A DNA stretch of 52,681 nucleotides from an uncultured Flavobacteriales bacterium (GTDB lineage: Bacteria; Bacteroidota; Bacteroidia; Flavobacteriales; Flavobacteriaceae), in NCBI GenBank assembly GCA_913020155.1, contig CAJWBA010000011.1, forward strand, positions 1 through 52,681, in the 5' to 3' direction. The first letter of the stretch is position 1; every line of letters starts with the position of its first letter. The notes beneath the pieces are model-generated. The model saw nothing but the letters and a program-made list of their open reading frames with translations, did no database searches and was not told the origin of the DNA. A program made the translations under genes and the position numbers. Of the stretch, positions 16,347-25,719 are shown piece after piece.

Positions 16347-16940
16347 TTAATCTTGATTTAATAGTTGCATTTTAGCAATGTATTTACCTACGATATCAAA
16401 TTCCAAATTTACTGCTGTTCCCAATTCAAATTGATGGAAGTTAGTATGCTCGTAGGTATAAGGGATAATTGCTACCGAGAAGTTTGAAACCCCAGAGTCT
16501 ATTACTGTCAAACTTACACCGTTGATGGTAATAGATCCTTTTTCAATGGTCATGTTTTTATTAGCAGTTTTGTACTTAAATTTAAAATACCAACTGCCAT
16601 CTGTTTCTTTAATTTGGGTGCATTTCCCTGTTTGATCAACATGACCTTGTACAATATGTCCATCCAGTCGAGCTCCCAATTTCATAGCGCGCTCCAAATT
16701 AACTTTAGAACCAACACTTAAATCGTTGAGGTTGGTTTTGTCTAAACTCTCTTTTATTGCCGTAACGGTGTATTGATTTTCTTCTATCCCAACAACCGTA
16801 AGGCATACTCCGTTATGAGCAACACTTTGGTCTATTTTCAATTCAGTTGTAAGATCACTCTCCATGGTAATGTGAAGGTTGTTGTTTTCTTGAACTAATT
16901 TTTTTACTTCCCCAAAACCTTCTATGATTCCTGTAAACAT
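16347..16940 (-). CDS. ribE: Riboflavin synthase alpha chain
   Basis: This 197-residue protein opens with MFTGIIEGFGEVKK and consists of two lumazine-binding barrel halves of about 95 residues each. The first contains VNLERAMKLGARLDGHIVQG, and the second contains GSITINGVSLTV. The enzyme dismutates two 6,7-dimethyl-8-ribityllumazine molecules to riboflavin, the last step of the pathway in the cytosol. It is divergent from pdxA with 56 bases between them. Length and motifs match the family. I saw no FMN riboswitch upstream. Confidence 0.95.
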   Translation of the reverse strand: MFTGIIEGFGEVKKLVQENNNLHITMESDLTTELKIDQSVAHNGVCLTVVGIEENQYTVTAIKESLDKTNLNDLSVGSKVNLERAMKLGARLDGHIVQGHVDQTGKCTQIKETDGSWYFKFKYKTANKNMTIEKGSITINGVSLTVIDSGVSNFSVAIIPYTYEHTNFHQFELGTAVNLEFDIVGKYIAKMQLLNQD

Positions 16941-16958
16941 CCCTTAGATTTTATTGAT

Positions 16959-16966
16959 TAACTTTG
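16959..16966 (+). promoter_or_regulatory. -7 element of pdxA
   Basis: TAACTTTG fits TAnnTTTG and lies 31 bases before the pdxA ATG. A matching TTTG upstream is not obvious. Confidence 0.4.
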
Positions 16967-16996
16967 TCTCAAAATTACTAATAAATCAAGGAATTG

Positions 16997-18013
16997 ATGG
17001 AACAAGTCCGAAAAATTAAAGTAGGGATATCAATTGGTGACCCCAATGGAATAGGCATAGAGGTAATTTTAAAAATCTTTCAAGAAAAGGAAATTTTCGA
17101 TTTCTTTACTCCAATACTTTACGGAAATATGAAATTGATTAACTTTCAAAAAAGACATTTAAATCTAAAAACCTCTCTAACCCCTCACAGAGAAGGAGGT
17201 AAATTGATTCCAAATCAGGTTAATGTTGTAGATGTTTGGACCAATTTGTTTACAACCGATTTCGGTAAATCAACTGAAGATGGAGGTGAACATGCTCTAA
17301 AATCACTTAAAGCAGCCACAAAAGCACTTAAAGAAAACAAAGTTGACGTTTTGGTTACGGCTCCTATTGACAAGTATAATATTCAATCAGAATCGTTCAA
17401 GTTTCCAGGACATACCGATTACTTAAGCAAAGAGCTCGGAGGTAAAAGCCTAATGTTTATGATTACAGAGGAACTAAAAGTAGGCTTACTTACAGATCAT
17501 GTTCCTGTCAGTCAAGTAGCTCAGTTGATAACTCCCGAGCTAATTGAACAAAAAGTAAGTTTAATGATGGAGTCTCTTAAAAAAGATTTTGGGATTTCAA
17601 AACCTAAAATAGGCGTATTGGGAGTCAATCCACATACAGGAGACCAAGGTATTATTGGGAAAGAAGATGATGAAGTGCTCCGCCCAACCCTAAAAAAGTT
17701 GTACGAAAAAGGACATATTGTCCTGGGGCCCTATGCAGCAGATAGTTTTTTTGGCGCCCAAACGCATACCCAGTTCGATGCAATCTTAGCAGTTTATCAC
17801 GACCAAGGTTTGATTCCCTTTAAAACCTTGTCTTTTGGGAAAGGAGTCAATTATACCGCTGGTTTATCAAAGATTCGGACCTCCCCAGATCATGGTACAG
17901 CTTTCGAAATAGCAGGAAAAGATCAGGCACGAACAGACTCGTTTAAAGAAGCACTTTTTACTGCGAGGGACATTTATTTTGAACGAAGAGAAAACGAAAA
18001 TCTAAGGGACTAA
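16997..18013 (+). CDS. pdxA: 4-hydroxythreonine-4-phosphate dehydrogenase
   Basis: This 338-residue enzyme oxidises 4-phosphohydroxy-L-threonine to an intermediate that feeds pyridoxine 5'-phosphate synthesis (DXP-dependent vitamin B6 route). Key motifs are GISIGDPNGIGIEV at the N-terminus, VTAPIDK, FPGHTDYL with a metal-binding His, and VYHDQGLIPFK followed by IRTSPDHGTAFEIAG at the C-terminus. A TTG three bases earlier is possible, but the ATG at 16997 fits better. DUF177 follows after about 80 bases with its own -7 element, so pdxA is probably transcribed separately. Confidence 0.95.
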   Translation: MEQVRKIKVGISIGDPNGIGIEVILKIFQEKEIFDFFTPILYGNMKLINFQKRHLNLKTSLTPHREGGKLIPNQVNVVDVWTNLFTTDFGKSTEDGGEHALKSLKAATKALKENKVDVLVTAPIDKYNIQSESFKFPGHTDYLSKELGGKSLMFMITEELKVGLLTDHVPVSQVAQLITPELIEQKVSLMMESLKKDFGISKPKIGVLGVNPHTGDQGIIGKEDDEVLRPTLKKLYEKGHIVLGPYAADSFFGAQTHTQFDAILAVYHDQGLIPFKTLSFGKGVNYTAGLSKIRTSPDHGTAFEIAGKDQARTDSFKEALFTARDIYFERRENENLRD

Positions 18014-18067
18014 CACTTTGTATTTGACAATTTCTGAGGTAAAGCTTTATGATTGGTATTTTTTTGT

Positions 18068-18075
18068 TAAATTTG
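18068..18075 (+). promoter_or_regulatory. -7 element upstream of the DUF177-rpmF operon
   Basis: TAAATTTG matches TAnnTTTG and lies 19 bases before the DUF177 start codon. The upstream partner is unclear. Confidence 0.4.
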
Positions 18076-18094
18076 CAAGCTCAATAGTGATTTA

Positions 18095-18622
18095 ATGGAA
18101 CGCACATCCAAATTTATGTTGCCCTTCGTTGGACTTAAAGAAGGTGTTCACCATTTCAAATATGAGATTGAGAATACGTTCTTTAAATCATATAATTTTA
18201 ATGACTTCTTCGATGCTAAGGTAAAAGTAGAGTTGACTTTCGATAAAAAAGCAACCCTTATGTACCTGAACTTTAAAGCGGTTGGAAGTGTTGAAGTTGC
18301 ATGTGATGTTACCAACGAGTATTTCGATTTTCCAATAAACACATATTACGATTGGATCATCAAATTTGGAGACGTTTACAACAACGATAACGATGAAATC
18401 CTGATTATTCCACATGGAACCTATCAAATTGATGTGGGTCAACCCATTTACGAAATGGTTGTTTTGGCAGTTCCCCTGAAAATTATTCATCCAGGAATCG
18501 AAAATGGAACATTAGAATCAGAAATATTAAATAAATTAGAAGAATTAAAACCCAAAGAGCGTTCGATTTCAGAACAAGAAGGCGACCCTAGATGGAATAA
18601 ATTAAAAGATTTACTACAATAA
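18095..18622 (+). CDS. DUF177 (YceD-like) protein
   Basis: This 175-residue cytosolic protein belongs to the DUF177/YceD family, which almost always precedes rpmF. Typical features are the N-terminal LPFVGLKEGVHHFKYEIE, the core VEVACDVTNEYFDFPI and the C-terminal DPRWNKLKDLL. Family members have been linked to 23S rRNA expression or ribosome assembly, but the exact role is not settled. It starts the operon DUF177-rpmF, with rpmF 17 bases downstream. The ORF is intact and of normal length. Confidence 0.88.
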   Translation: MERTSKFMLPFVGLKEGVHHFKYEIENTFFKSYNFNDFFDAKVKVELTFDKKATLMYLNFKAVGSVEVACDVTNEYFDFPINTYYDWIIKFGDVYNNDNDEILIIPHGTYQIDVGQPIYEMVVLAVPLKIIHPGIENGTLESEILNKLEELKPKERSISEQEGDPRWNKLKDLLQ

Positions 18623-18639
18623 TCAATTAAAGGAACAAA

Positions 18640-18837
18640 ATGGCACATCCTAAGAGAAAAATATCCAAAACTAGAAGAGATAAAAGAAGAACGCATTTCA
18701 AAGCAACACCTTCTCAAATTGCAGTAGACTCTTCAACAGGTGAAGCCCACTTGTATCACCGTGCTCACTGGTATGAGGGTAAATTGTATTACAAAGGAAA
18801 AGTCCTTATTGACAATACTGAAGTTGCAAAAGCTTAG
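18640..18837 (+). CDS. rpmF: 50S ribosomal protein bL32
   Basis: This 65-residue protein is bL32. It opens with [18 protein letters not shown] and later has [17 protein letters not shown]. It lacks the Cys zinc ribbon found in some bL32 proteins, as is normal in many bacteria. It sits after DUF177 and is followed by a terminator and then fabH, the usual neighbours of rpmF. Confidence 0.95.
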   Translation: MAHPKRKISKTRRDKRRTHFKATPSQIAVDSSTGEAHLYHRAHWYEGKLYYKGKVLIDNTEVAKA

Positions 18838-18863
18838 AAAGTTCAACAAGTTATTAAAAAGAT

Positions 18864-18889
18864 GCTCTCATTATTGGGAGCTTTTTTTT
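18864..18889 (+). terminator. Intrinsic terminator after rpmF
   Basis: GCTCTC (18864-18869) pairs with GGGAGC (18876-18881), including one T-G pair, and is followed by eight Ts. It separates rpmF from fabH. Confidence 0.8.
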
Positions 18890-18965
18890 GTAAAAAAAAA
18901 GATCTTATCGATTAAAATCTAGTATATTCACTTTTCGAATGCTAGATTATTAAGCAAGCATTTTA

Positions 18966-19982
18966 ATGAAAAGTATCAATTCAAAAGGTATTAAGGCTGC
19001 CATTACTGCTGTAAGCGGTTATCTCCCCTCAGAAGTTTTATCCAATAGTGATTTGGAAAAAATGGTTGACACAAGTGACGAGTGGATAGTTGCTAGAACG
19101 GGAATAAAAGAGCGTCGGATTGCTCGAAACCCTTTAGAGCCAACATCTTTTCTCGCAATTCAAGCTGCAAATCAACTTATTCAAAAAAACAATATTGATC
19201 CAAGTACAATTGATTTGGTAATAGTAGCAACGGTGACTCCAGACATGCCTGTTGCAGCGACTGCGCCCTATGTAGCCACAAAAATTGGCGCTCATAATGC
19301 ATTCGGTTTTGATCTTCAGGCAGCATGCTCGGGTTTTTTGTATGGGATGTCTTCAGCAGCAAATTACATTGAATCAGGACGTTACCAAAAAGTCCTTTTG
19401 ATTGGAGCAGATAAAATGTCATCGATTGTCGATTACACGGATCGTTCAACCTGTATCATATTTGGTGATGGCGCAGGAGCAGTTCTATTTGAACCTTCTT
19501 TAAATGATTTTGGATGGGAAGACTCTTACTTTAGAAGCGATGGCTCAGGGAGAGAATTTTTAAATATCAAATCAGGTGGATCTTTGCATCCTTTCAATGT
19601 AAACACCTATGCAGAGGGTGGACACAATATTATGCAAGTGGGTCAAATGGTTTTTAAAAATGCAGTAAAAAACATGGCTGATGCTGCCGAAAAAGTAATG
19701 ATTCAAAATCAACTCAAGGGAAGCGACATCGCATATTTACTGCCCCATCAAGCTAATAAAAGAATTATCGATGCGACTGCAAGGAGAATGAATCTTTCGG
19801 AAGAGCGTGTTCTGATGAACATAGAAAAGTACGGAAATACTACCGCAGCAACTTTACCTTTATTACTTTCGGACTATGAATCTGAGTTTTCTAAAGGAGA
19901 TAAATTGATTTTCGCCGCATTTGGAGGAGGTTTTACTTGGGGAGCTGCCTACTTAACATGGAATTACGACAATAACAATTAA
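18966..19982 (+). CDS. fabH: 3-oxoacyl-[acyl-carrier-protein] synthase III
   Basis: This 338-residue enzyme condenses an acyl-CoA with malonyl-ACP to start fatty acid synthesis. The catalytic triad is visible: Cys in QAACSGFLYG, His in LPHQANKRI and Asn in EKYGNTTAATLP. The N-terminal GIKERRIA and the closing FAAFGGGFTWGA are family signatures. It is followed 11 bases later by accB, forming a unit that makes and uses malonyl units. Flavobacterial FabH often takes branched acyl-CoA primers, but that preference cannot be read here. Confidence 0.95.
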   Translation: MKSINSKGIKAAITAVSGYLPSEVLSNSDLEKMVDTSDEWIVARTGIKERRIARNPLEPTSFLAIQAANQLIQKNNIDPSTIDLVIVATVTPDMPVAATAPYVATKIGAHNAFGFDLQAACSGFLYGMSSAANYIESGRYQKVLLIGADKMSSIVDYTDRSTCIIFGDGAGAVLFEPSLNDFGWEDSYFRSDGSGREFLNIKSGGSLHPFNVNTYAEGGHNIMQVGQMVFKNAVKNMADAAEKVMIQNQLKGSDIAYLLPHQANKRIIDATARRMNLSEERVLMNIEKYGNTTAATLPLLLSDYESEFSKGDKLIFAAFGGGFTWGAAYLTWNYDNNN

Positions 19983-19993
19983 ATATTTAGCAA

Positions 19994-20476
19994 ATGAATA
20001 TTAAAGAAATTCAAAATCTCATCAAATTTGTGGCGAAATCAGGCACATCTGAGGTTAAACTCGAAATGGACGACATCAAAATCACAATTAAAACAGGTGG
20101 ATATGAACGTGTTGAGCCAACGACAATTGTACAACAAGTACCAAGTCTTTCGCCTACTGCACCAGCAGCTTTAGCTCCAGTATCATCAGCTATTCCAGAC
20201 GTACTAGCTACCCCAGCTGTAGTTGAAAACGATAAATTTATCACTATAAAATCACCTATTATTGGAACTTTTTACAGAAAACCATCTCCAGATAAACCAA
20301 CTTTTGTAGAAGTTGGCCAAGAAATTAATGAAGGTGATGTTCTTTGTGTAGTTGAAGCTATGAAATTATTCAATGAGATTGAATCTGAGGTTCGCGGAAA
20401 AATCGTTAAAATATTAGTAGACGAATCTACACCCGTAGAATTTGATCAACCCCTATTTTTGGTTGACCCCTCCTAA
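19994..20476 (+). CDS. accB: Biotin carboxyl carrier protein of acetyl-CoA carboxylase
   Basis: This 160-residue protein has an N-terminal part of about 45 residues, an Ala/Pro-rich linker (about 50-75) and a C-terminal biotinyl domain. The biotin is attached to the Lys of [12 protein letters not shown]. It carries carboxybiotin between AccC and the carboxyltransferase. It lies between fabH and accC, with short gaps of 11 and 23 bases, and is probably co-transcribed with both. It ends in TAA. Confidence 0.95.
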   Translation: MNIKEIQNLIKFVAKSGTSEVKLEMDDIKITIKTGGYERVEPTTIVQQVPSLSPTAPAALAPVSSAIPDVLATPAVVENDKFITIKSPIIGTFYRKPSPDKPTFVEVGQEINEGDVLCVVEAMKLFNEIESEVRGKIVKILVDESTPVEFDQPLFLVDPS

Positions 20477-20499
20477 GAAGTTTCATAAAAAAGATATTT

Positions 20500-21837
20500 A
20501 TGTTTAAAAAAATATTAATAGCCAATCGTGGAGAGATAGCCCTCAGGGTTATTCGAACCTGTAAAGAAATGGGAATTAAATCTGTAGCAGTCTATTCTAA
20601 AGCAGATGAGGAAAGTTTACATGTAAAGTTTGCAGACGAAGCGGTTTGTATCGGTCCTGCTGCAAGTTCAGAGTCCTACCTAAAAATGTCTAATATTCTT
20701 GCGGCAGCAGAAATTACCAATGCAGATGCAATTCATCCGGGATATGGATTTTTATCGGAGAATTCAAAGTTTTCCAAAATGTGTGAAGAGCACCAGATCA
20801 AATTTATTGGAGCATCTTGTGACATGATCAACCAAATGGGAGATAAGGCATCTGCTAAAGCAACCATGAAAGCTGCTGGAGTTCCCATCATTCTGGGTTC
20901 AGAAGGGATATTAAATGATTTTGAAGAAACTCAAAAACTAGCCTCCGAAATGGGTTATCCTGTAATGCTCAAAGCTACCGCTGGAGGTGGAGGTAAAGGA
21001 ATGCGAGCAGTTTGGAAAGAAGAAGATCTTCAAAAAGCTTGGGACAGTGCTCGACAAGAAGCTACAGCAGCTTTTGGAAACGATGGTATGTACATGGAGA
21101 AACTTATCGAAGAGCCACGTCATATTGAAATTCAAATTGTTGGAGACAGTTTTGGAAAAGCCTGTCATTTGTCGGAACGTGATTGTTCGATTCAAAGGCG
21201 TCATCAAAAGCTAACAGAAGAAACCCCCTCTCCATTTATGACCGATGAGCTTCGAGATAAAATGGGAAAAGCAGCCGTTTTAGCAGCAGAGTACATTAAA
21301 TATGAAGGAGCAGGAACGGTTGAGTTTTTGGTTGATAAGCATCGTAATTTTTATTTTATGGAAATGAATACGAGAATTCAAGTAGAGCACCCCATTACCG
21401 AACAAGTAATTGATTTTGATTTGATCAGAGAGCAAATCTTTGTTGCAGCAAAAATCCCAATTTCTGGAAAGCATTATTTACCAAAACTTCATTCGATAGA
21501 GTGTCGGATAAATGCCGAAGACCCTTCCAATGATTTTCGCCCTTCACCAGGTAAAATCACCAACCTCAATATTCCAGGTGGGCATGGAATACGTTTAGAC
21601 ACCCATGTTTACTCAGGATACATTATCCCACCTTTTTATGATTCTATGATTGCAAAATTGATTACTACTGCTCAAACCCGAGAAGAAGCAATCAATAAAA
21701 TGAAAAGAGCGCTACAAGAATTTGTGATTGAAGGGGTAAAAACAACCATTCCTTTCCATTTACAATTGATGGACCATCCCGATTATCTGTCTGGGAATTA
21801 CACCACTAAATTTATGGAAGAGTTTGAAATGAAATAA
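20500..21837 (+). CDS. accC: Biotin carboxylase subunit of acetyl-CoA carboxylase
   Basis: This 445-residue enzyme carboxylates biotin on AccB with ATP and bicarbonate, the first half of malonyl-CoA formation. It has the N-terminal domain ([20 protein letters not shown]), the ATP-grasp Gly-rich loop ([13 protein letters not shown]), the catalytic [15 protein letters not shown] and the C-terminal domain ending near the [11 protein letters not shown] tail. Length equals the family norm. It ends 16 bases from the convergent asd gene. Confidence 0.96.
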   Translation: MFKKILIANRGEIALRVIRTCKEMGIKSVAVYSKADEESLHVKFADEAVCIGPAASSESYLKMSNILAAAEITNADAIHPGYGFLSENSKFSKMCEEHQIKFIGASCDMINQMGDKASAKATMKAAGVPIILGSEGILNDFEETQKLASEMGYPVMLKATAGGGGKGMRAVWKEEDLQKAWDSARQEATAAFGNDGMYMEKLIEEPRHIEIQIVGDSFGKACHLSERDCSIQRRHQKLTEETPSPFMTDELRDKMGKAAVLAAEYIKYEGAGTVEFLVDKHRNFYFMEMNTRIQVEHPITEQVIDFDLIREQIFVAAKIPISGKHYLPKLHSIECRINAEDPSNDFRPSPGKITNLNIPGGHGIRLDTHVYSGYIIPPFYDSMIAKLITTAQTREEAINKMKRALQEFVIEGVKTTIPFHLQLMDHPDYLSGNYTTKFMEEFEMK

Positions 21838-21853
21838 TTTTTATTTTAATGAA

Positions 21854-22843
21854 TTAAACCCAACCTTGAGCTACCAAATATTCAGCAATTTGAATGGTAT
21901 TGGTTGCTGCACCTTTTCTGAGATTATCCGATACAATCCATAGATTAAAGGTGTTTTCTTGAGAGAAATCTTTTCTGATTCGCCCTACAAAAACATCATT
22001 TTTACCCTCAGCATAGATGGGCATTGGATAGGTATTGGTGTCGGGATTATCTTGAACAATTACTCCTGGACTTTGGTTCAACAAAGTTTGTATTTCTTGT
22101 ACAGAAGCTTCTTTTTTTAAATGTACGTTGACAGACTCACTGTGGCCTCCTACAACTGGGATTCGGATTGCTGTTGCAGTTACCCCTATACTGTTATCAC
22201 TCAAAATTTTATGGGTTTCTTTCACCAATTTCATTTCTTCTTTGGTGTATCCGTTTTCTTGAAAATTATCACAATGAGGAATTGCATTTCGATGAATGGG
22301 GTAAGGATAAGCCATTTCTCCTTGTTTACCTTCATATTCGTTTTCTAATTGTTGAACCGCTTTAACCCCCGTCCCTGTTATGGACTGGTAGGTCGAGATA
22401 ACTAATCGTTTGATCCCATAATTGTCTTGTAAAGGAGCAAGTGCAACCAACATTTGAATGGTAGAACAGTTTGGGTTTGCAATAATTTTATCTTCGGGTG
22501 TGAGTTGATCTGCATTGATTTCTGGAATCACCAATTTTTTTGTAGAGTCCATTCTCCAAGCAGAGGAATTATCTATTATTGTGGTTCCAGCGGCAGCAAA
22601 CTTTGGTGCCCACTCCAAAGAAGTTTCTCCACCAGTAGAAAATAAAGCAACATCAGCTTTCATTTTCAATGCAGTGGACAGTCCAACAACAGTGTAAGAT
22701 TTTTCTTGAAACATTATTTTTTTTCCGACTGAGCGTTCGGATGCAACGGGAATTAATTCTGTTAATGGGAAATTTCTTTCAGCGAGTACTTTTAACATGA
22801 CTTGGCCTACCATTCCAGTAACTCCAACTAAGGCAACTTTCAT
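21854..22843 (-). CDS. asd: Aspartate-semialdehyde dehydrogenase
   Basis: This 329-residue enzyme reduces aspartyl phosphate to aspartate semialdehyde with NADPH, a branch point for lysine, diaminopimelate, threonine and methionine. It has the NADP-binding start VALVGVTGMVGQVMLKVL, the catalytic Cys in IANPNCSTIQM and the His in IPVVGGHSESV. A full promoter lies 26-56 bases upstream (22869-22899). The gene is transcribed alone and is convergent with accC. Confidence 0.95.
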   Translation of the reverse strand: MKVALVGVTGMVGQVMLKVLAERNFPLTELIPVASERSVGKKIMFQEKSYTVVGLSTALKMKADVALFSTGGETSLEWAPKFAAAGTTIIDNSSAWRMDSTKKLVIPEINADQLTPEDKIIANPNCSTIQMLVALAPLQDNYGIKRLVISTYQSITGTGVKAVQQLENEYEGKQGEMAYPYPIHRNAIPHCDNFQENGYTKEEMKLVKETHKILSDNSIGVTATAIRIPVVGGHSESVNVHLKKEASVQEIQTLLNQSPGVIVQDNPDTNTYPMPIYAEGKNDVFVGRIRKDFSQENTFNLWIVSDNLRKGAATNTIQIAEYLVAQGWV

Positions 22844-22868
22844 CTGCTGTTTTTTTGATTAATGACCG

Positions 22869-22899
22869 CAAAAGTAATGATAATATTTATGGCTTCAAA
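22869..22899 (-). promoter_or_regulatory. Promoter of asd
   Basis: On the reverse strand TTTG (22899-22896), a 19-base spacer and TACTTTTG (22876-22869) form a textbook Bacteroidota promoter. The ATG lies 25 bases downstream at 22843. Confidence 0.75.
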
Positions 22900-22952
22900 C
22901 GAAAGCTCTAGAAATATCAAATTCAAAACAATTTGTTTTAAATACAACAACC

Positions 22953-24047
22953 CTAAATGTAAACCCTTTGAATTCTTGGGCTAAGGCTTGTTAGAATTTC
23001 GTATGAAATCGTATTTGCTGATGCTGTAAAATCTGAAGCAGTGAATTTTTGATCGAAAATAATAGCCTCTGTTCCAAGGGGACAGTCGACTGATGTCAAG
23101 TCTATCATGAGCATATCCATACATACATTCCCAATGATGGTAACAGTTTGACCTAAAACATTTACTTTCCCAACGCTGTTTCCGTATTGTCTTCCAATTC
23201 CATCAGCATGACCAAGTGGAATGATGCCGATTCGACTTTCTTTTGTAGCAATCCATCCTTGATTGTAACCAACACTTTCCCCTTTTTTGATAAAATGTAT
23301 TTGACAAATTGGGGCACTGAGTTTTGCTATTGGTCTAAGTGATTTGTTCCATTCGGGATTATTTGCAAAACCATAGAGCGCAATTCCTATTCGAACTGCA
23401 TCCAATTGGTGTTCAGGATAATTAAAAACACCTGAACTGTTTAGGATATGGAATTTTGGAGGGGAAGTGCAAAGTTCTTTAACCCTTGATTTTATTAATT
23501 CAAAAGTATCGAACTGCTTTTTTGTAAAAGCACAAGGTTTTGGGTTTTCGGAGAATCCTAAATGAGAATAAACACTTTTAATATGAATTAAAGGAGTATT
23601 CACTTTTTTAAAAAAAGAGTCTAAATTTTCTAAAGAAAAGCCAATACGGTTTAGGCCTGTATTACATTTAATATGTACCGGATAGTTTTTAATATTTTTT
23701 TCTTTCAATAAAGAAATAAATGCATTGCTGATTTCCAAATTGTAAAGAACAGGTTCTAATAGGTATTCGATTATTTGCTCCAATTGTTCCAATTGAGGAT
23801 AAAAAACCATAAGTGGATTTTTGATACCAGCCTCGCGAAGTATTTTACCTTCTTTAGCATAAGCTACTGCAAAATAAGTAGCTCCAAGTTTAGAAAGTTC
23901 TTGAGCAATTCGGGCTCCATCATTTCCGTATCCATTGGCTTTAACTACAGCAATAAGGGTTGTATCTGGATTTATTTTTGATCGGAGGGTGTTGTAGTTA
24001 TGTGCTAAAGAATCCATGTTAATGGTCAGACGCGCTTCTTTGATCAT
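22953..24047 (-). CDS. alr: Alanine racemase
   Basis: This 364-residue PLP enzyme interconverts L- and D-alanine for peptidoglycan. The PLP lysine lies in [10 protein letters not shown] near residue 35, and the catalytic Tyr in [10 protein letters not shown] in the C-terminal barrel. Other family features are the barrel segments [13 protein letters not shown] and GIALYG and the C-terminal [10 protein letters not shown]. It overlaps the tdk stop by four bases (ATGA), so the two genes are translationally coupled. Length is typical. Confidence 0.93.
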   Translation of the reverse strand: MIKEARLTINMDSLAHNYNTLRSKINPDTTLIAVVKANGYGNDGARIAQELSKLGATYFAVAYAKEGKILREAGIKNPLMVFYPQLEQLEQIIEYLLEPVLYNLEISNAFISLLKEKNIKNYPVHIKCNTGLNRIGFSLENLDSFFKKVNTPLIHIKSVYSHLGFSENPKPCAFTKKQFDTFELIKSRVKELCTSPPKFHILNSSGVFNYPEHQLDAVRIGIALYGFANNPEWNKSLRPIAKLSAPICQIHFIKKGESVGYNQGWIATKESRIGIIPLGHADGIGRQYGNSVGKVNVLGQTVTIIGNVCMDMLMIDLTSVDCPLGTEAIIFDQKFTASDFTASANTISYEILTSLSPRIQRVYI

Positions 24048-24667
24048 GAATTATTTTTAGGCTTTCTTTTTCTATTTTTTTGAAGTGATTCTTCCTTGCG
24101 GGCCTTGTAAAAAGCAGCTCTACTCAAAGGTTCATAAGCTTCCCTTTCACCCAAAACAACAAGTCCATCTTCTTGAGATATTCGATGACTGTATTGTGCT
24201 AAATTCCCAGTTTGGGTACAAACAGCGTGTACTTTGGTAACATATTCGGCTTTAGCCATAAGCGCAGGCATTGGTCCAAAGGGGTTTCCTTTGAAATCCA
24301 TATCCAAACCTGCAACGATCACACGAATCCCTTGATTAGCAAGATTATTGCACACTTGAACTATTTCTGAATCAAAAAATTGTGCTTCATCTATGCCTAC
24401 TACATCGCAGTCTGAAGCTAAAATTGGAATATTTGCTGCTGCTGGCACGGGTGTTGAACGGATTATGTTTTGATCATGCGAGGTAACTAAGTCGTCCTCA
24501 TAACGATTGTCAATACTAGGCTTAAATATTTCAATTCGTTGTTTGGCAAATTGCGCGCGTTTGAGCCTTCTAATTAATTCTTCAGTTTTCCCAGAAAACA
24601 TGGAACCACAGATTACCTCGATCCACCCGAATTGTTCATTTTGATTTACAGTGTTTTCTAAAAACAT
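24044..24667 (-). CDS. tdk: Thymidine kinase
   Basis: This 207-residue enzyme phosphorylates thymidine for salvage. It carries the P-loop [14 protein letters not shown], the catalytic GIDEAQFFD and the lasso region [14 protein letters not shown]. One zinc Cys pair is changed in that region (CTQT), which is common among Bacteroidota. The ATG at 24667 (MFLENTVNQ) is preferred over 24685, because it gives the family N-terminus. A promoter-like CAAAAGTA element (TACTTTTG on this strand, 24705-24712) lies about 38 bases upstream. Confidence 0.93.
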   Translation of the reverse strand: MFLENTVNQNEQFGWIEVICGSMFSGKTEELIRRLKRAQFAKQRIEIFKPSIDNRYEDDLVTSHDQNIIRSTPVPAAANIPILASDCDVVGIDEAQFFDSEIVQVCNNLANQGIRVIVAGLDMDFKGNPFGPMPALMAKAEYVTKVHAVCTQTGNLAQYSHRISQEDGLVVLGEREAYEPLSRAAFYKARKEESLQKNRKRKPKNNS

Positions 24668-24744
24668 TTTTGTAATTTTCAACAACGCTTTTAACTAGCC
24701 TCAACAAAAGTATTAAAACTAATTGTTCAAAAGAGTCAAATTTA

Positions 24745-25350
24745 ATGATTAATATACTTCTTTCAGAATTAAAACAAATAGCGCAGTCTATTTTAGATCA
24801 AGAGGATAGTGTAAATTTAGCTGAACTTGAATTACAGCTTCGAGTGTTGCAGAAGCAGATTACAATCTTGGAACACGAACAGCAAAGGAGTTTAACAGAA
24901 AACCAAAGTAAAGTTGAACCCATAGAGTTTGAAAACTCAAAGCAAATTATTCAAGAACCAGCCCCCTCTGAGCTTGCTCCCCAAGAAGACGTCACTTCAT
25001 CACTTGAAAGTTTGTTCGCTAACTCAATAAGCGATCCTGTTTTTGTGAAAAAAGAGAATCCAATTTCAACAACTTCAGATTCAGTTCAGGAGATTTCTAA
25101 AAATCTCAACGACATTTTAGGAAAAGGGTTAAAAGTGGGGTTGAATGATCGACTGGCTTTCATAAAAAATTTATTCAATGGAAGCGTTGAGGAATATCAA
25201 AGAGTTGTCTCTCAAATTCAAACATATGATGACCCAGAAGAAGCACAGAACTTTATCGAAAACCTTGTTAAACCAGACTACAATCATTGGGAAGGTAAAG
25301 AATCTTTTGAGTTAAGGTTTATCAAGATAATTGAACAAAATTTTAACTAA
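24745..25350 (+). CDS. Conserved protein of unknown function with an N-terminal coiled coil
   Basis: This 201-residue cytosolic protein has a likely coiled coil at about residues 15-55 (LAELELQLRVLQKQITILEH) and a low-complexity Pro/Ser/Glu linker. The conserved C-terminal domain spans about 120-200 (KGLKVGLNDRLAFIKNLFNG ... PDYNHWEGK). The C-terminal pattern is common in flavobacteria next to tdk and rsmI, but I know no function. It is divergent from tdk and is the first gene of a run that continues with a broken DoxX-like gene, rsmI and recJ. Confidence 0.7.
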   Translation: MINILLSELKQIAQSILDQEDSVNLAELELQLRVLQKQITILEHEQQRSLTENQSKVEPIEFENSKQIIQEPAPSELAPQEDVTSSLESLFANSISDPVFVKKENPISTTSDSVQEISKNLNDILGKGLKVGLNDRLAFIKNLFNGSVEEYQRVVSQIQTYDDPEEAQNFIENLVKPDYNHWEGKESFELRFIKIIEQNFN

Positions 25351-25361
25351 ATCTGACCCCT

Positions 25362-25715
25362 ATGAACCTACAAAAAATTCTTTATTGGACAGCTACTGTT
25401 ATTCTTTCACTTATGACCTCAGTAAGTGGTGTCATGTACTTTATTCGTTCAGAAGAAATCTAAATGGAATTTTTATCTCTAGGTTATCCAACACACATTA
25501 TTTTTCCTTTGGGAGTAGCTAAAATATTAGCTGTAATTACCATACTAAGAAACAGTGGACAAAAGCTTGTAGAATGGGCTTATGCAGGCTTGTTTTATGA
25601 TTTTGTATTATCTGCAATTACTCATTGGAAAGCTCAGGATGGAAATATTAGAGGAGCTTTATCTGCCTTAGTTGTTCTGTTGCCGTCTTATTATTACAAA
25701 AACAAAGTTAGATAA
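25362..25715 (+). pseudogene. DoxX-like membrane protein gene split by TAA immediately followed by ATG
   Basis: ATG at 25362 starts one helix (WTATVILSLMTSVSGVMYF), and the frame stops at TAA 25461-25463 after 33 residues. The next codon is ATG and the same frame continues as EFLSLGYPTHIIFPLGVAK with three more helices to 25715. LGYPTHIIFPLGVAKILAV and WAYAGLFYDF are typical of the DoxX-like family, whose members normally have four helices. The stop removes the covalent link between helix 1 and helices 2-4. TAAATG could allow reinitiation, so a split but functional protein cannot be ruled out. Confidence 0.7.
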
Positions 25716-25719
25716 AGGC

